A stretch of DNA of 64,000 nucleotides from Candidatus Avimonas narfae (GCA_904395335.1 CAJFNR010000041.1:1-64000), one strand, 5' to 3'; positions 17,181 to 26,362 are shown, counted from the stretch's first letter. The notes: generated from the sequence alone by a model not told the origin. Program-made: numbers and translations.

Positions 17181-17528
17181 TTACACCAGACCCGGGATAT
17201 TCAGCCCGCCCGTAATCTTGTTCATCTCCGCCTCGGAGGTCTCCACCGCCTTGCGCAGCGCCTCATTGACCGCCGCCGTGATCAGGTCGGACAGCATCTC
17301 CACATCCTCGGGATCCACCACCTCCGGCTTGATGTCCAGGCGGAGGACCTCCCGCTTGCCGCTGACGGTACAGGATACGGCCCCGCCGCCAGCGGCAGCA
17401 GTATATTCCCGCTCATCCAGCTCCGTTTGCAGCTGGGTCATCTGTTCCTGCATCTTTTGGGCCTGCTTGATCATGCTCTGCATATTGCCTGGGCCTCCGC
17501 CCACACCTTTCGGCAGCCGTGCTTTCAT
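17181..17528 (-). CDS. ybaB: YbaB/EbfC family nucleoid-associated protein
   Basis: 115 residues. A Gly-rich N-terminus (GVGGGPGNMQSMIKQAQKMQ) is followed by a coiled-coil helix with MQEQMTQLQTELDEREYTA, then a beta-hairpin domain with VSCTVSGKREVLRLDIKPEV, and a C-terminal helix. Members form tweezer-like dimers that bind DNA. AAAAAGGAG lies about 9 bases before the ATG. It sits between dnaX and recR, the classical context. Confidence 0.95.
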   Translation of the reverse strand: MKARLPKGVGGGPGNMQSMIKQAQKMQEQMTQLQTELDEREYTAAAGGGAVSCTVSGKREVLRLDIKPEVVDPEDVEMLSDLITAAVNEALRKAVETSEAEMNKITGGLNIPGLV

Positions 17529-17602
17529 ACGTTTTGTTCTCCTTTTTCAGTGACTTACTCCAATATCCCCCCTTCCTGAGGAAGGGGTTATCAGCATATA
17601 GG

Positions 17603-19309
17603 TTATTCCTTGACCTTAACCTCCACGCCCAGCTCCCGGCTGTTGCGGATAAAGGCAGCCAGGGGATCCTCCGGCGCCGGAGCGCCGCCGGGGGCAGCTG
17701 CGGCGGATTTCTTCACGCCAATGCGGTAAACTTGTCCTGTCACGCCCCGCAGGGCATTGACCAGGTGAGTTTTGTTGCCGTCCCGGGACACCAGGGACCG
17801 GAACAGGTCGCTGTCCGTTTGGATGAGCAGCAGATCACCCCGCAGGGCGGCGGAGGAGCCCACTAATACACCATACAGCGGCGGGCAGGTCTGGGCCAGC
17901 GTCTCCAGCACATCGTTCCACTGGGGAAAGGGGACCTCTCCTTCCGCAGCGGCGGAATGGGGGGCCGAGACGGCAGCAGGGCCCGGCGGTACTGCCGGCT
18001 CCGCTTTCTCCGGAACCGGAGGAGGTTCCTCCCACGGCGCCATATCGGCGGGAGGCGGCGGTTCCTCCACAGGCGAAGCCGGAGGCATCGCCGCCTTCGG
18101 GATGGCGGGCGCTGATGCTTTCGCCGGCGACGCATCAGCCGCGGCTTTCCCCGGGGCTAACCCGCCGGTACGCAGTGCCGTTTCCACCGCCTGGAGGCGG
18201 CGTAGCAGCGCAGCGGCGCTGGTGTCCAGCTCCGGAGAGCACAAACACAGCAAGGCCGTTTCCATCTCCACCCGCCTGGAGGCGCCGGAGCGCAGCCGCT
18301 CCAGCGTTTTCTGCAGGGTTTCCAGACAGTGTAGCAGGGCCGGAAGATCGTATTCCTCCGCCTCCCGGCGCATTTGCTCAAGGTCGGCCGGAGCCGCGAT
18401 TACCAGCCCTTCGGGGTGGGGCACGCTTTTGAGCACCATCAGGTTGCGGTAAAAATCAATCATTTCGCTGCACAGCCGCTCCATATCCTTGGAGGCATTG
18501 TGCAGCCGGTCCAGCACGGTGAGTGCCGTCCCGGGATCCCTGTTCCTCACGGCGGAGGAAAGTTCGTATAAATGGTCCCGGCCGGTAATGCCTGCAGCCT
18601 CCGCCACCGTATCGGCGGTGATGTCCCGGGACCGGGACAGGCATTGATCCAGCAGGGAAAGGGCGTCGCGCAGCGCGCCGTCCGCCATACGGGCCAGCAA
18701 AAACGCCGCCTCGTCGGTGATGCGGAAATCCTCCTGCCCGGCGATGTACTGAATGCGGGCGGCAATATCCTCCGGCGGGATACGGGAAAAATCGAACCTC
18801 TGACACCGCGACAGGATGGTGGCGGGCAGCTTGTGGACCTCGGTAGTGGCCAGGATAAAGATCACATGAGCCGGCGGCTCCTCCAGCGTTTTGAGCAGGG
18901 CATTGAACGCCCCGGTGGACAGCATGTGTACCTCGTCGATGATGTACACGCGGTATTTTCCCACCGCGGGGGTGAAGCTGACCTCTTCCCGCAGTTCCCG
19001 GATGCTGTCTACCCCGTTGTTGGAGGCAGCGTCGATCTCCACCACATCGGTAACCGATCCGTCGTCGATCCCCCGGCATACATCACACTGATTGCATGGA
19101 TCACCGTCCACGGGAGACTGACAGTTGACAGCTTTGGCCAGGATCTTGGCGCAGGAGGTCTTACCCGTCCCCCGGGAACCGGTGAACAGGTAGGCGTGAG
19201 CCAGGCGGCCGGTGCGCAGCTCATTCTTCAGGGCAGCGGTGACATGAGGCTGGCCGTACACGTCGGAAAACGTCTGGGGACGCCATTTGCGATACAGCAC
19301 CTGATACAT
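17603..19309 (-). CDS. dnaX: DNA polymerase III gamma/tau subunit
   Basis: 568 residues. DnaX is the clamp-loader ATPase of the replisome. The N-terminal AAA+ domain shows Walker A GSRGTGKTSCAKILA, a zinc module with CNQCDVC, Walker B VYIIDEVHMLSTGAFNALLK and the arginine-finger region ATILSRCQRFDF. A Pro/Ala-rich linker (roughly 400-470) and a tau-type C-terminal domain follow. The in-frame extension upstream overlaps the SRP RNA, so the ATG at 19309 (MYQVLYRKWRPQTF) is the start, with GGAAGGG just before it. No programmed frameshift heptamer was looked for in detail. Confidence 0.97.
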   Translation of the reverse strand: MYQVLYRKWRPQTFSDVYGQPHVTAALKNELRTGRLAHAYLFTGSRGTGKTSCAKILAKAVNCQSPVDGDPCNQCDVCRGIDDGSVTDVVEIDAASNNGVDSIRELREEVSFTPAVGKYRVYIIDEVHMLSTGAFNALLKTLEEPPAHVIFILATTEVHKLPATILSRCQRFDFSRIPPEDIAARIQYIAGQEDFRITDEAAFLLARMADGALRDALSLLDQCLSRSRDITADTVAEAAGITGRDHLYELSSAVRNRDPGTALTVLDRLHNASKDMERLCSEMIDFYRNLMVLKSVPHPEGLVIAAPADLEQMRREAEEYDLPALLHCLETLQKTLERLRSGASRRVEMETALLCLCSPELDTSAAALLRRLQAVETALRTGGLAPGKAAADASPAKASAPAIPKAAMPPASPVEEPPPPADMAPWEEPPPVPEKAEPAVPPGPAAVSAPHSAAAEGEVPFPQWNDVLETLAQTCPPLYGVLVGSSAALRGDLLLIQTDSDLFRSLVSRDGNKTHLVNALRGVTGQVYRIGVKKSAAAAPGGAPAPEDPLAAFIRNSRELGVEVKVKE

Positions 19310-19327
19310 AACCCTTCCGCCCCTTTC

Positions 19328-19492
19328 GTCTGCAAACGCCGCACACCCTCGGGCATACGAACGGACAGGTGACCCGCGGCGCACGGAAACCACCGCTTAA
19401 TGCTGCTCGGTTCCCCGCCTGACATGGTTCACGGCGCACCGTCGCACGGGGCCCGTCCGTCCGTATGCCCCAAAGCATGCGGCGTCATATGC
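19328..19492 (-). ncRNA. ffs: Signal recognition particle RNA (no Alu domain)
   Basis: On the minus strand the apical loop GTCAGGCGGGGAACCGAGCA followed by GCA matches the universally conserved Ffh-binding domain IV. Flanking arms pair over a long distance: GCCGCATGC and GGGGCATACGGACGG near the 5' end match CCGTTCGTATGCCC and GTGCGGC near the 3' end. The ends are estimated from the promoter and the outermost pairing. The RNA is about 165 nt, longer than E. coli 4.5S but without the 5' Alu part of the Bacillus RNA. Position directly upstream of dnaX is conserved in Firmicutes. Confidence 0.85.
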
Positions 19493-19498
19493 TTTGTT

Positions 19499-19527
19499 AG
19501 TATACACGATTTTCCCCGCAAAAGCAA
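19499..19527 (-). promoter_or_regulatory. ffs promoter
   Basis: Minus strand: TTGCTT (19522-19527), 17 bases, TATACT (19499-19504). The predicted start is about 7 bases beyond, at the 5' arm of the SRP RNA. Confidence 0.8.
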
Positions 19528-19833
19528 CTGCTTCCCGGGATTTTCTCCGCAGGAGACAAAGCCGACGCCACCTCTGCTTCGCAGCCTCCGACAGTGCCCC
19601 AAGCCAACGTCCTTCGGAGTTCCCCCTTTACTCCCGTGCTCTCCAACCTGTAAACACATTCTTTTGCACAACATTCCCCCGATAGCTGTTGTCCTGCTAT
19701 TGTTATGGAAACAGCAGCGCCCACGATATAAAAACGGATTCTCTTCGTCCTGATCATGTCTTTTTCGCATAGACAGGCACCGGACGGGATCCACCTTCAT
19801 ACATATGAGAAGGTATAGAAGGGAGGAAGATGT
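19528..19833. other. Gap between ffs promoter and sigK
   Basis: About 300 bases without a supported gene; reading frames here lack ribosome sites and family similarity. The right end carries the sigK upstream region with GGGAGGA before its ATG. A sigma-E or sigma-K type promoter would be expected but I cannot pick one with confidence. Confidence 0.4.
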
Positions 19834-20550
19834 ATGCTGCTCGAACTGCTCAATTCCTTGTCCCACGTGTTTTACATGGCCCTGCACGTGGTCAACGCCG
19901 GCTCCTTTCCCCGCCCCCTGACAGCGGACAAGGAACACGAATATCTGGAGGCCTATCGGAAGGGCGGCGATAACCATGCCCGGGACCAGCTTATCGAACA
20001 TAATCTGCGCCTGGTGGCGCACATCATCAAGAAATATTACAGTTCGGTTCGGGATCAGGACGATCTTATCTCCATCGGTACTATCGGCCTGATCAAGGCC
20101 GTCAATACCTTTGACTATACCAAAGGGACGAGGCTGGCGACCTACGCTTCGCGCTGTATCGAAAACGAAATTCTCATGTTTTTCCGGTCAACGCGCAAGA
20201 CGGCTCAGGACGTTTCCATGGACGATCCCATCGACACGGACAAGGACGGGCATCCTCTGACGCTGATGGATGTCATCGCGGAAGAGGACAACACATTTGA
20301 GAATCTGGATCTGAAAATCAATTCGGAAAAGTTGTACCGTTACATTGCGGAAACCCTAGACGACCGGGAAAAAGAGATCATCGAGCTGCGTTACGGCCTG
20401 CTGGGGGATGGCCTGACCCAACGGGAGGTGGCCTCCCGGTTGAACATCAGCCGTTCCTATGTCAGCCGCATTGAGAAAAAGGCGCTGGATAAGCTCAAGC
20501 GTCGCTTCGATGCCGGGGACGGACGCAAACCGGTACGGCGTATACCCTAA
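19834..20550 (+). CDS. sigK: Sporulation sigma factor SigK
   Basis: 238 residues. Late mother-cell sigma factor. The hydrophobic N-terminus (MLLELLNSLSHVFYMALHVV) is the pro-sequence that is clipped by SpoIVFB in Bacillus. Region 2 motifs DQLIEHNLRLVAHIIKKYY and DDLISIGTIGLIKAVNTFDY, and the region 4 helix-turn-helix LTQREVASRLNISRSYVSRI, are intact. The reading frame is uninterrupted, with no skin element. GGGAGGA lies 5 bases before the ATG. It is monocistronic with a strong terminator. Its presence implies endospore formation. Confidence 0.96.
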   Translation: MLLELLNSLSHVFYMALHVVNAGSFPRPLTADKEHEYLEAYRKGGDNHARDQLIEHNLRLVAHIIKKYYSSVRDQDDLISIGTIGLIKAVNTFDYTKGTRLATYASRCIENEILMFFRSTRKTAQDVSMDDPIDTDKDGHPLTLMDVIAEEDNTFENLDLKINSEKLYRYIAETLDDREKEIIELRYGLLGDGLTQREVASRLNISRSYVSRIEKKALDKLKRRFDAGDGRKPVRRIP

Positions 20551-20586
20551 AAGTTGCCTTCCCCCCTAATCGCACAAAATCCGTTA

Positions 20587-20634
20587 AAATCACCCCCACC
20601 TTCCCAACCGGGAAAAGGTGAGGGCGATTTTTTT
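20587..20634 (+). terminator. sigK terminator
   Basis: AAATC, CCC and CACCTT pair with AAGGTG, GGGC and GATTT, followed by a T7 run. Its right edge touches the stop of the convergent helicase gene. Confidence 0.85.
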
Positions 20635-22846
20635 ATCGGGGAACAGCCATCCCCTCCTGCAGACCGTCGAAATCCAGGAAATCCAGAATGAACTCCTTTC
20701 TCAGCAGCTCCGGGGGGATAAACTCGTTGTACTTGTGCTCGATCTGTACCTTGTCCGGCAGCGGCAGGGAAAACAGGTCGGGCTGCGATGCGAGAATTTC
20801 ATCGATAACGGCTTCAATGTATTCCCGGGCATGGGAAAAACCAGAGCGCACCGTAATCTCCAGATGCACGCAGGTGCGCCAAAGCAGGCGGCTTTTCAGC
20901 CCGTGCTGAAGCAACAGGAAATGGAGCGTGTAAAGCTGGCGAGTCCCCACCCAGGGAAACACGGCGAATTTGTTCTCCGACAGCTGGATTACCCGATGGG
21001 ACAGGATACCGGAATTCCGGGCCACGCTGCGAATTTCCTGCAGCCGTTCGCGGCAGGAGGCGCTGAGGTAGGGATAGGCTTCGTCCTCCGCCAGCACGCG
21101 CCGCATGGTCTGCACCAGGACGGTGTGCAGCTCCCCTTCGAAATCGACATTCCAGTCCACTGTAGACACGCCGGGCACCCGCTTGACGAAGATCACCTTG
21201 GCCTTGGCGTTGACCTCCACCGTTTCCCAGGTCAGCCCGGCCAGGGCAAAGCGGGTCCGCGGGGGATAAATCTTGTCCACGGTACCGATGGCGGCGCCCA
21301 CCGACACGCCCTCGTTGCCGTTGTACTCCTTGACCAGATAGTATTCCGGCACCTGGAAGACGGCCAAAAAATGATAGTCGTTCACTACCTTTTCCCCCGC
21401 CCGGCCGATGATCAGCCCGTCGCTATCCTCCATGCGCTCCAGGTGCCCGATAGACAGCAAGTGCCGTAGCAGCAGGCGGTAATCTTCCTCCGACACCTGA
21501 CGAAAGGCCGCCAGGCTCAGCACCTCCTCCGCCAGACGCCGGGGGGAGATCTCCCCGGCGGAAAGCAGTGTGCTCATGGTCTGATGGTACAGCAAAGAAT
21601 AAGGATGGGCCCCGGGGGTCAGAGGCTCGATCCACTTTTTCTTCGTATACAGCTGAACAATAGCCGCGATGCGCAGGAATTCCCAGTTAACCGCGCCCAG
21701 GGTGTCGGCGGCGGTGGCATGCACCTGATCCACAAAGGTGAAGAGCAGCTGAGGGATCTGGCCGCGCCGGCCGCAGCGGCCCAGCCGCTGGGCGAAGCTG
21801 GACACCGTGGCCGGGGCGCCGATCTGCACCACCTGGTCCAGGGAGCCGATGTCGATGCCCAGCTCCAGGGTGACGGTGGCGCCGGTGACCAGTTTTTCCT
21901 CCGACGCTTTCATTTCGTCCTCCGCATGCTCCCGCAGGGCGGCGGACACATTGCCGTGATGGACCCGGTATACGTCCGGGGTGTGATACTTCAGCGCCAG
22001 TTGGCGCAGATGGGCCATCACCAGCTCGATTTCCTCCCGGGAATTGGCGAACACAATGGTCTTTTTGTCCAGGGTCATACGGTAGAGGTATTCGTAATGG
22101 GAGGCTTCCCCCTCCTCCGCGAGACTGGCCCCTGCCTCCTGTGAGGATTTTTCAAAGCGCTCCACCAGCAACCGGATTTTTTGTTGTCCTGTTTCTCCCC
22201 TCGGGGCGGAACAGAGGCGGGGCGTGCCCGCATTCAGCCACCGCTTGGCCACCTCGATGTCGCCCAAGGTGGCGGACAGACCGATGCGCCGGGGGACATT
22301 GCCGGATAGGCGCTGCATGCGTTCCAGCAAGGACAGAACCTGTACCCCCCGCACGTCCCGCATAAAATAGTGCACCTCATCAATGATGACGAAGCGCAGG
22401 TCGTGAAACAGGGAATAGCAGGCTCCCCGCTTGCGGATCAGTAGGGATTCCAGGGATTCCGGCGTGATCTGTAGAATGCCCTGGGGATGCTTCACCAACC
22501 GATCCTTCTCCGCCCGGGAGGCGTCCCCGTGCCACTTGCACACCGGCAATCCGGATTCCTGCAACAGCTGGTCCAGCCGCTTGAACTGGTCGTTGATCAG
22601 CGCCTTCAGCGGGCTAATGTACAACACCCCTACCGACCGGGAGGGGCGGTGGTACAGCTCGGTCAGCACCGGGAGAAACGCCGCCTCCGTCTTTCCCGAG
22701 GCGGTGCCGGAGGAGAGCAGCAGGTTGTCGTCCGTGTCCCAGACGACCTGGCAGGCCTCCTTTTGAATTTCCCGCAGATCCTCCCAGTGATTGGCATAGA
22801 TAAAGTCCTGGATATATGGGGCCAGGCGCCCGAAAACCCCGCTCAC
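20633..22846 (-). CDS. Lhr-like DEAD/DEAH-box helicase (BrxHI-like)
   Basis: 737 residues. Superfamily 2 motifs in order: Q-like region, motif I SSGTASGKTEAAFLP (about 45-59), Ia ISPLKALINDQF, II DEVH in FVIIDEVHYFMRD, III GLSATLGD, IV-V region VTLELGIDIGSLDQVVQ and VI QRLGRCGRRGQ. It then has about 330 residues of C-terminal domain, as in Lhr-type helicases. Such helicases accompany BrxD-type ATPases in some BREX and related loci. The start codon overlaps the stop of the upstream ATPase gene by 4 bases, indicating translational coupling. No methylase, nuclease or capsid-targeting gene is adjacent. Probable role: DNA or RNA unwinding in a three-protein machine. Confidence 0.85.
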   Translation of the reverse strand: MSGVFGRLAPYIQDFIYANHWEDLREIQKEACQVVWDTDDNLLLSSGTASGKTEAAFLPVLTELYHRPSRSVGVLYISPLKALINDQFKRLDQLLQESGLPVCKWHGDASRAEKDRLVKHPQGILQITPESLESLLIRKRGACYSLFHDLRFVIIDEVHYFMRDVRGVQVLSLLERMQRLSGNVPRRIGLSATLGDIEVAKRWLNAGTPRLCSAPRGETGQQKIRLLVERFEKSSQEAGASLAEEGEASHYEYLYRMTLDKKTIVFANSREEIELVMAHLRQLALKYHTPDVYRVHHGNVSAALREHAEDEMKASEEKLVTGATVTLELGIDIGSLDQVVQIGAPATVSSFAQRLGRCGRRGQIPQLLFTFVDQVHATAADTLGAVNWEFLRIAAIVQLYTKKKWIEPLTPGAHPYSLLYHQTMSTLLSAGEISPRRLAEEVLSLAAFRQVSEEDYRLLLRHLLSIGHLERMEDSDGLIIGRAGEKVVNDYHFLAVFQVPEYYLVKEYNGNEGVSVGAAIGTVDKIYPPRTRFALAGLTWETVEVNAKAKVIFVKRVPGVSTVDWNVDFEGELHTVLVQTMRRVLAEDEAYPYLSASCRERLQEIRSVARNSGILSHRVIQLSENKFAVFPWVGTRQLYTLHFLLLQHGLKSRLLWRTCVHLEITVRSGFSHAREYIEAVIDEILASQPDLFSLPLPDKVQIEHKYNEFIPPELLRKEFILDFLDFDGLQEGMAVPR

Positions 22847-24162
22847 AGGCTAAACTCCGCAAAGGCGCCGTCGTTCCCGCCGTCCGGCGCCGCCGGGGCG
22901 AGGAACTCCTCGCCGCCCAGAATCTCCTCCACCCGGCGGCCGGGGTTCTGTAGCAGGATGTTGAGCAGCTCAATGAAATCCCGGATGATCTCCCGGGGCG
23001 TGATATGGGTATCCGCCCCCACCCGGTTGTACTCGATGGTGAGAAAGCGGACCAACTCCTCCTGGGTCAAACGCGGTTCGTAACCGAACAACTGGCCGTG
23101 CATGTGCATCAGCTTTTCGATGAGGACATACATTTCCTCGGAGGTGAGCATGGACAGGCGGATGATGGGGGACAGCAGATCCTGGGTGTCCTCGGAGGCG
23201 AACCGCCCCTCCGCCAGCCGGGAGCGCAGCGCTTCATAGCTGAACACGCCGCGGTACTTGTCCTCGATGCACTGCGGGGTGCCGCCCAACAGAAAACCGA
23301 TGTGCCGGGCTTTACCCTGGAGCACGTCGTTGTACATGGTCAGGATTTTTTCATAATTGCTCTGCCGCGTCACTGCCTGGGGGATCTTGTACAGATTGAC
23401 CAACTCGTCCACAATGACCAGCAGTCCCTGATATCCGGCATGAACCAGGAAGGAGGCAAAAATTTTCAAAAAATCATACCAGTTGTCGTCGGTAACGATG
23501 AGGCGGATGCCCAGCTCGTTTTTCGCCTCGGTCATGGTGCCGTATTCGCCGCGGAACCAACGGATCACCCGGGATTTCCCCTCGTCGTCCCCGGCATTGT
23601 ACGCCTGATAATACAACAGCACGGCTTTGGCGAACTCAAAGCCGTTGACCATGCCCTCCAGGCTACCCACCACCTGGCGGACCCGTTTTTCCACCAGGGC
23701 GTCGAAGGCGGGGCCCTCCTCCCCCACGCCGCCGGCATCTGCCACCTCCATTTTGATCCGGGACAGCCACCGCTCCAGAATGAGAGGTAGGGCGCCGCCG
23801 TCCGGCTTGGTCTTGGTGGACATGTTCTGCATCAATTCCTTGTATGTGGCCAGGCCCTGGCCCTTGGAGCCCACGAACCGCCGTTCCGGGGACAGGTCGG
23901 CATCCACCACCACAAACCCCTTCTCTGTGGCGTAATTGCGGATGGTCTGGAGCAAAAAGCTCTTGCCGCTGCCGTACCGGCCCACGATAAAACGAAAGGC
24001 CGCCCCACCGGAGGCGATGGTCTCCACGTCGTGAAGCAGGGCGTCGATCTCCTTATCCCGGCCCACGGCAATGTATTCCAGCCCCACCCGCGGCACGACG
24101 CCGCCTCCCAGTGCGTTGATGATGGTACTGCTGATACGCCTCGGCGGGTTATTCGGATTCAT
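22843..24162 (-). CDS. BrxD-like P-loop ATPase (DUF2791)
   Basis: 439 residues. Walker A GRYGSGKS at about 62-69, Walker B-like LLVIVDELVNLYKI, and the DUF2791 hallmark N-terminus (RRISSTIINALGGGVVPRVGLEYIAVGRDKEI; written here only as family landmarks at about 8-39, with VVPRVGLEYIAVGR central). The best-known members are the BrxD ATPases of BREX phage defence. ATG overlaps the TerB gene by 14 bases on one side and its stop overlaps the helicase start by 4 on the other, a compact operon. It probably loads or regulates the helicase, by analogy; no experiment is implied. Confidence 0.85.
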   Translation of the reverse strand: MNPNNPPRRISSTIINALGGGVVPRVGLEYIAVGRDKEIDALLHDVETIASGGAAFRFIVGRYGSGKSFLLQTIRNYATEKGFVVVDADLSPERRFVGSKGQGLATYKELMQNMSTKTKPDGGALPLILERWLSRIKMEVADAGGVGEEGPAFDALVEKRVRQVVGSLEGMVNGFEFAKAVLLYYQAYNAGDDEGKSRVIRWFRGEYGTMTEAKNELGIRLIVTDDNWYDFLKIFASFLVHAGYQGLLVIVDELVNLYKIPQAVTRQSNYEKILTMYNDVLQGKARHIGFLLGGTPQCIEDKYRGVFSYEALRSRLAEGRFASEDTQDLLSPIIRLSMLTSEEMYVLIEKLMHMHGQLFGYEPRLTQEELVRFLTIEYNRVGADTHITPREIIRDFIELLNILLQNPGRRVEEILGGEEFLAPAAPDGGNDGAFAEFSL

Positions 24163-25759
24163 ATCTCATCCCTCTTTCCAGATCTTCGCGGTAATCGTCA
24201 TAAAGTACGGCGGCGTCGGACAGCTCCACCAGGGTATCCCCCACCGCGTCCAGCGCCTTCTGGTTCAGGCCGTCCACCAGCACCTCCAGCATCTGGCCGT
24301 GACGGCGCGCGGAATCGTACAAGGCGTTCAGCGGCGCACCATCCAGCAGCAGGCGCACCGCCTCCCGCTCCGCCGCTGTAAACGAATAAACCAGGGCGGC
24401 CCAGGGATCGCCACCCTCCGGTGAAGATTCCACCGCTAGCGGCGCCTCGGCGTCTTCCTCTCCGGCAGATGTCCATTCACTGCCGGGAGTATCCCCTTCC
24501 GCGGGAGCTTCTGTTTCCGGATATGTCTCCGGCTCCACCAGCAACTTCTCCTGCGTCTGGAGGGCGTTCTCCCGGATCCGATCCAAATGGACGGGGTCCA
24601 CGGTGACCACCTTTCGATGGGATAGGCGGTAATATTCCTGGATAGCCCCGTCCACCCGCTGCCAGAAGCCCTTCTCCTCCGACAGCATCCCACCGGGATC
24701 CACGTTCAACCGGTACCGGTACCCGGAAGCCTGGCGGTAAAACTGCTCCACCCGTTTAAAGAGCAGGCCGATCAGCCGCCTTCCCGACTCCTTACACATC
24801 CGGTTCCGGCTGGACTTCCACCGCACCCCGTCATACCAATAGACCTCGGTGTCGGAAAAACGGACGGTGCGGCTTTCCCCGCCGATACAGGACGGATCGT
24901 ACAGGGCTTTGGGAAAGGGCTGCCAGATGTTCCCCGCCTGTTCGCAGAAAATCCTCTTTTCCCAGTCGGGGCCGCCCTCCTGCTGATACCGCACCAGGGA
25001 AGCGGCCAGGTAATTGAAACAGGCCCGCATCTCCCGTCCAGTGTCTTCGGTGTAAAAGCGGGACTGCTCCGGTTTGTAGGCGGACAGGGGCGCGTAAAAG
25101 GCATAAAAATCCTCCTGCTCCGCCGGTGTGTACAGACGGCGCAGCCGTTCGTCCTCCTCCAGCAGGGAGGCAAAGGGCACGTCAAAACCGCCGGTGATGT
25201 AATAATCCTTGACCCAGATTGGCATATAGTGATCCAGCTTGGGTTCAAACTCCCGGTATTCCTCCCAGATCTGTACCAGCCGCCGCAGCCCGTCCCGGCT
25301 GTCCTCCACCCCGATGTGGTGGATCAGCTCATACAAATACACAAAGACATAGGAAAAGGAGGTGCGGCGGATTTCCCCCTGACGCACCCGGGTCCGCCAG
25401 GAAAAATAGGTCCGCCACTGTTCGTAATCCATCATCTGATAGCTGGGGAAATACATGGAAAAAGGGTGATCGCCCTGATAATCGTCCTCAAAATCCTCCA
25501 TCATCCGGGCCTGCTGGTAAAAAACCGCCGCTTGCTGCCGCTTATCCCGGCCCGCCGGTGGAAAATTCCCCAGAGCTAGGCGCCGCATCTCCAGAAAACG
25601 GCGGATGCGCCGGGCGGAAGCGGTCTTTTCTCCCCCCGCGAGCGGGCGCACCGGCTCCCGCACCGGCGGTTCTTCCCGGACGGGCGTGGCCTCCACCACC
25701 ACCTCGGCAAAGGGGTCGTCCGCCATCGGCGGCCATGTGGATGTGTTCTGCCCATCCAT
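24149..25759 (-). CDS. TerB-N/TerB-C domain protein
   Basis: 536 residues. The N-terminal half (about 60-190) has the TerB-N signature: YFPSYQMMDYEQWRTYFSWR, then RVRQGEIRRTSFSYVFVYLY and ELIHHIG. The C-terminal part after about residue 330, including VDPVHLDRIRENALQTQEKL and an acidic linker, fits TerB-C. These domains were described in Ter-dependent stress systems, in which they accompany DNA-processing ATPases and helicases. ATG at 25759 follows GGAGGAAACGTT and replaces a longer unsupported frame. First gene of the three-gene operon; likely the sensor or adaptor, by inference. Confidence 0.8.
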   Translation of the reverse strand: MDGQNTSTWPPMADDPFAEVVVEATPVREEPPVREPVRPLAGGEKTASARRIRRFLEMRRLALGNFPPAGRDKRQQAAVFYQQARMMEDFEDDYQGDHPFSMYFPSYQMMDYEQWRTYFSWRTRVRQGEIRRTSFSYVFVYLYELIHHIGVEDSRDGLRRLVQIWEEYREFEPKLDHYMPIWVKDYYITGGFDVPFASLLEEDERLRRLYTPAEQEDFYAFYAPLSAYKPEQSRFYTEDTGREMRACFNYLAASLVRYQQEGGPDWEKRIFCEQAGNIWQPFPKALYDPSCIGGESRTVRFSDTEVYWYDGVRWKSSRNRMCKESGRRLIGLLFKRVEQFYRQASGYRYRLNVDPGGMLSEEKGFWQRVDGAIQEYYRLSHRKVVTVDPVHLDRIRENALQTQEKLLVEPETYPETEAPAEGDTPGSEWTSAGEEDAEAPLAVESSPEGGDPWAALVYSFTAAEREAVRLLLDGAPLNALYDSARRHGQMLEVLVDGLNQKALDAVGDTLVELSDAAVLYDDYREDLERGMRYESE

Positions 25760-25910
25760 AACGTTTCCTCCCGCGGAGCATCGAACAATAATTCGGAACT
25801 TTTGTTCATTATAGCGCATCTTTCCGGCGGTGACAAGAGTCTTCGCGGGAAAAGCGGCAGAGGCAAAAAAATTCCGGCGTTTCGTTTTATCAACCGCGCC
25901 CAATTTCTCC

Positions 25911-25939
25911 TTGACAAGGGGCCGGTTCCCTGATAGAAT
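25911..25939 (+). promoter_or_regulatory. blaI promoter
   Basis: TTGACA (25911-25916), 17 bases, TAGAAT (25934-25939): near-consensus sigma-A promoter. Confidence 0.85.
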
Positions 25940-25945
25940 CCGGTT

Positions 25946-25962
25946 AAAGACGATTGTAGTTT
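25946..25962 (+). promoter_or_regulatory. Candidate BlaI operator at the blaI transcription start
   Basis: AAAGACGATTGTAGTTT sits at the expected transcription start. Its complement AAACTACAATCGTCTTT matches 14 of 17 bases of a motif repeated before the second DUF2079 gene (29699-29715 and 29779-29795). Contains the TACA/TGTA elements recognised by BlaI/MecI repressors, though it is not a perfect dyad. Confidence 0.5.
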
Positions 25963-25987
25963 AATGCTGCCGGAAAGGATGGACGCC

Positions 25988-26362
25988 GTGAAAAAGCTGC
26001 CGGATGCGGAATTTCAGGTGATGAAGGCGATCTGGGGAATGGCTCCGCCGGTGACCTCGGCTTCCGTTATGGAGGCGCTGCCGCCGGAGCAGGCGGGCTG
26101 GAAATCCCAAACCGTGGTCACGCTGCTAAGCCGGCTGCAGAAAAAGGGGTTCCTCCGCTCCGAAAAGCCCGGCAAGGAACGGGAATACTTTCCAACGGTC
26201 ACACAGGAGGAATACCTGCAGGTGGAAACCCAAAGCCTTGTGCGCAAATTCGGCGGCACCTCCGCCCCCCGGCTGGTGCGTTGTTTGCTGGACGATCAAA
26301 AGCTGAGCCGGGAAGATATCGAAGAGCTGCGCCAATGGTTGGATCAGCAGGGTCCCCGGTAA
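25988..26362 (+). CDS. blaI: BlaI/MecI family transcriptional repressor
   Basis: 124 residues. KKLPDAEFQVMKAIWGMAPP is the family N-terminus, followed by the winged helix with SQTVVTLLSRLQKKGFLRSE and a C-terminal dimerisation part (LLDDQKLSREDIEELRQWL). BlaI proteins repress as dimers and are cleaved after M56 signalling. GTG at 25988 has AAGG at 9 bases spacing and gives the family-typical MKKLPDAE start; an ATG at 25979 is too close to the ribosome site. Followed after 293 bases by an M56 gene, so it is the usual BlaI-BlaR1 type pair, but no beta-lactamase gene is present. Probably autoregulated. Confidence 0.9.
   Translation: MKKLPDAEFQVMKAIWGMAPPVTSASVMEALPPEQAGWKSQTVVTLLSRLQKKGFLRSEKPGKEREYFPTVTQEEYLQVETQSLVRKFGGTSAPRLVRCLLDDQKLSREDIEELRQWLDQQGPR

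Noticed and set aside
19429..20022. Minus-strand frame across the ffs promoter and the sigK start
   Set aside because: Overlaps a confident RNA gene and sigK and has no ribosome site or family similarity.
20587..20634. Repeat or CRISPR-like element after sigK
   Set aside because: It is an ordinary terminator stem; no direct-repeat array exists anywhere in the window.
22487..23083. Plus-strand frames antisense to the helicase and ATPase genes
   Set aside because: GC-rich shadows crossing the real gene boundary.
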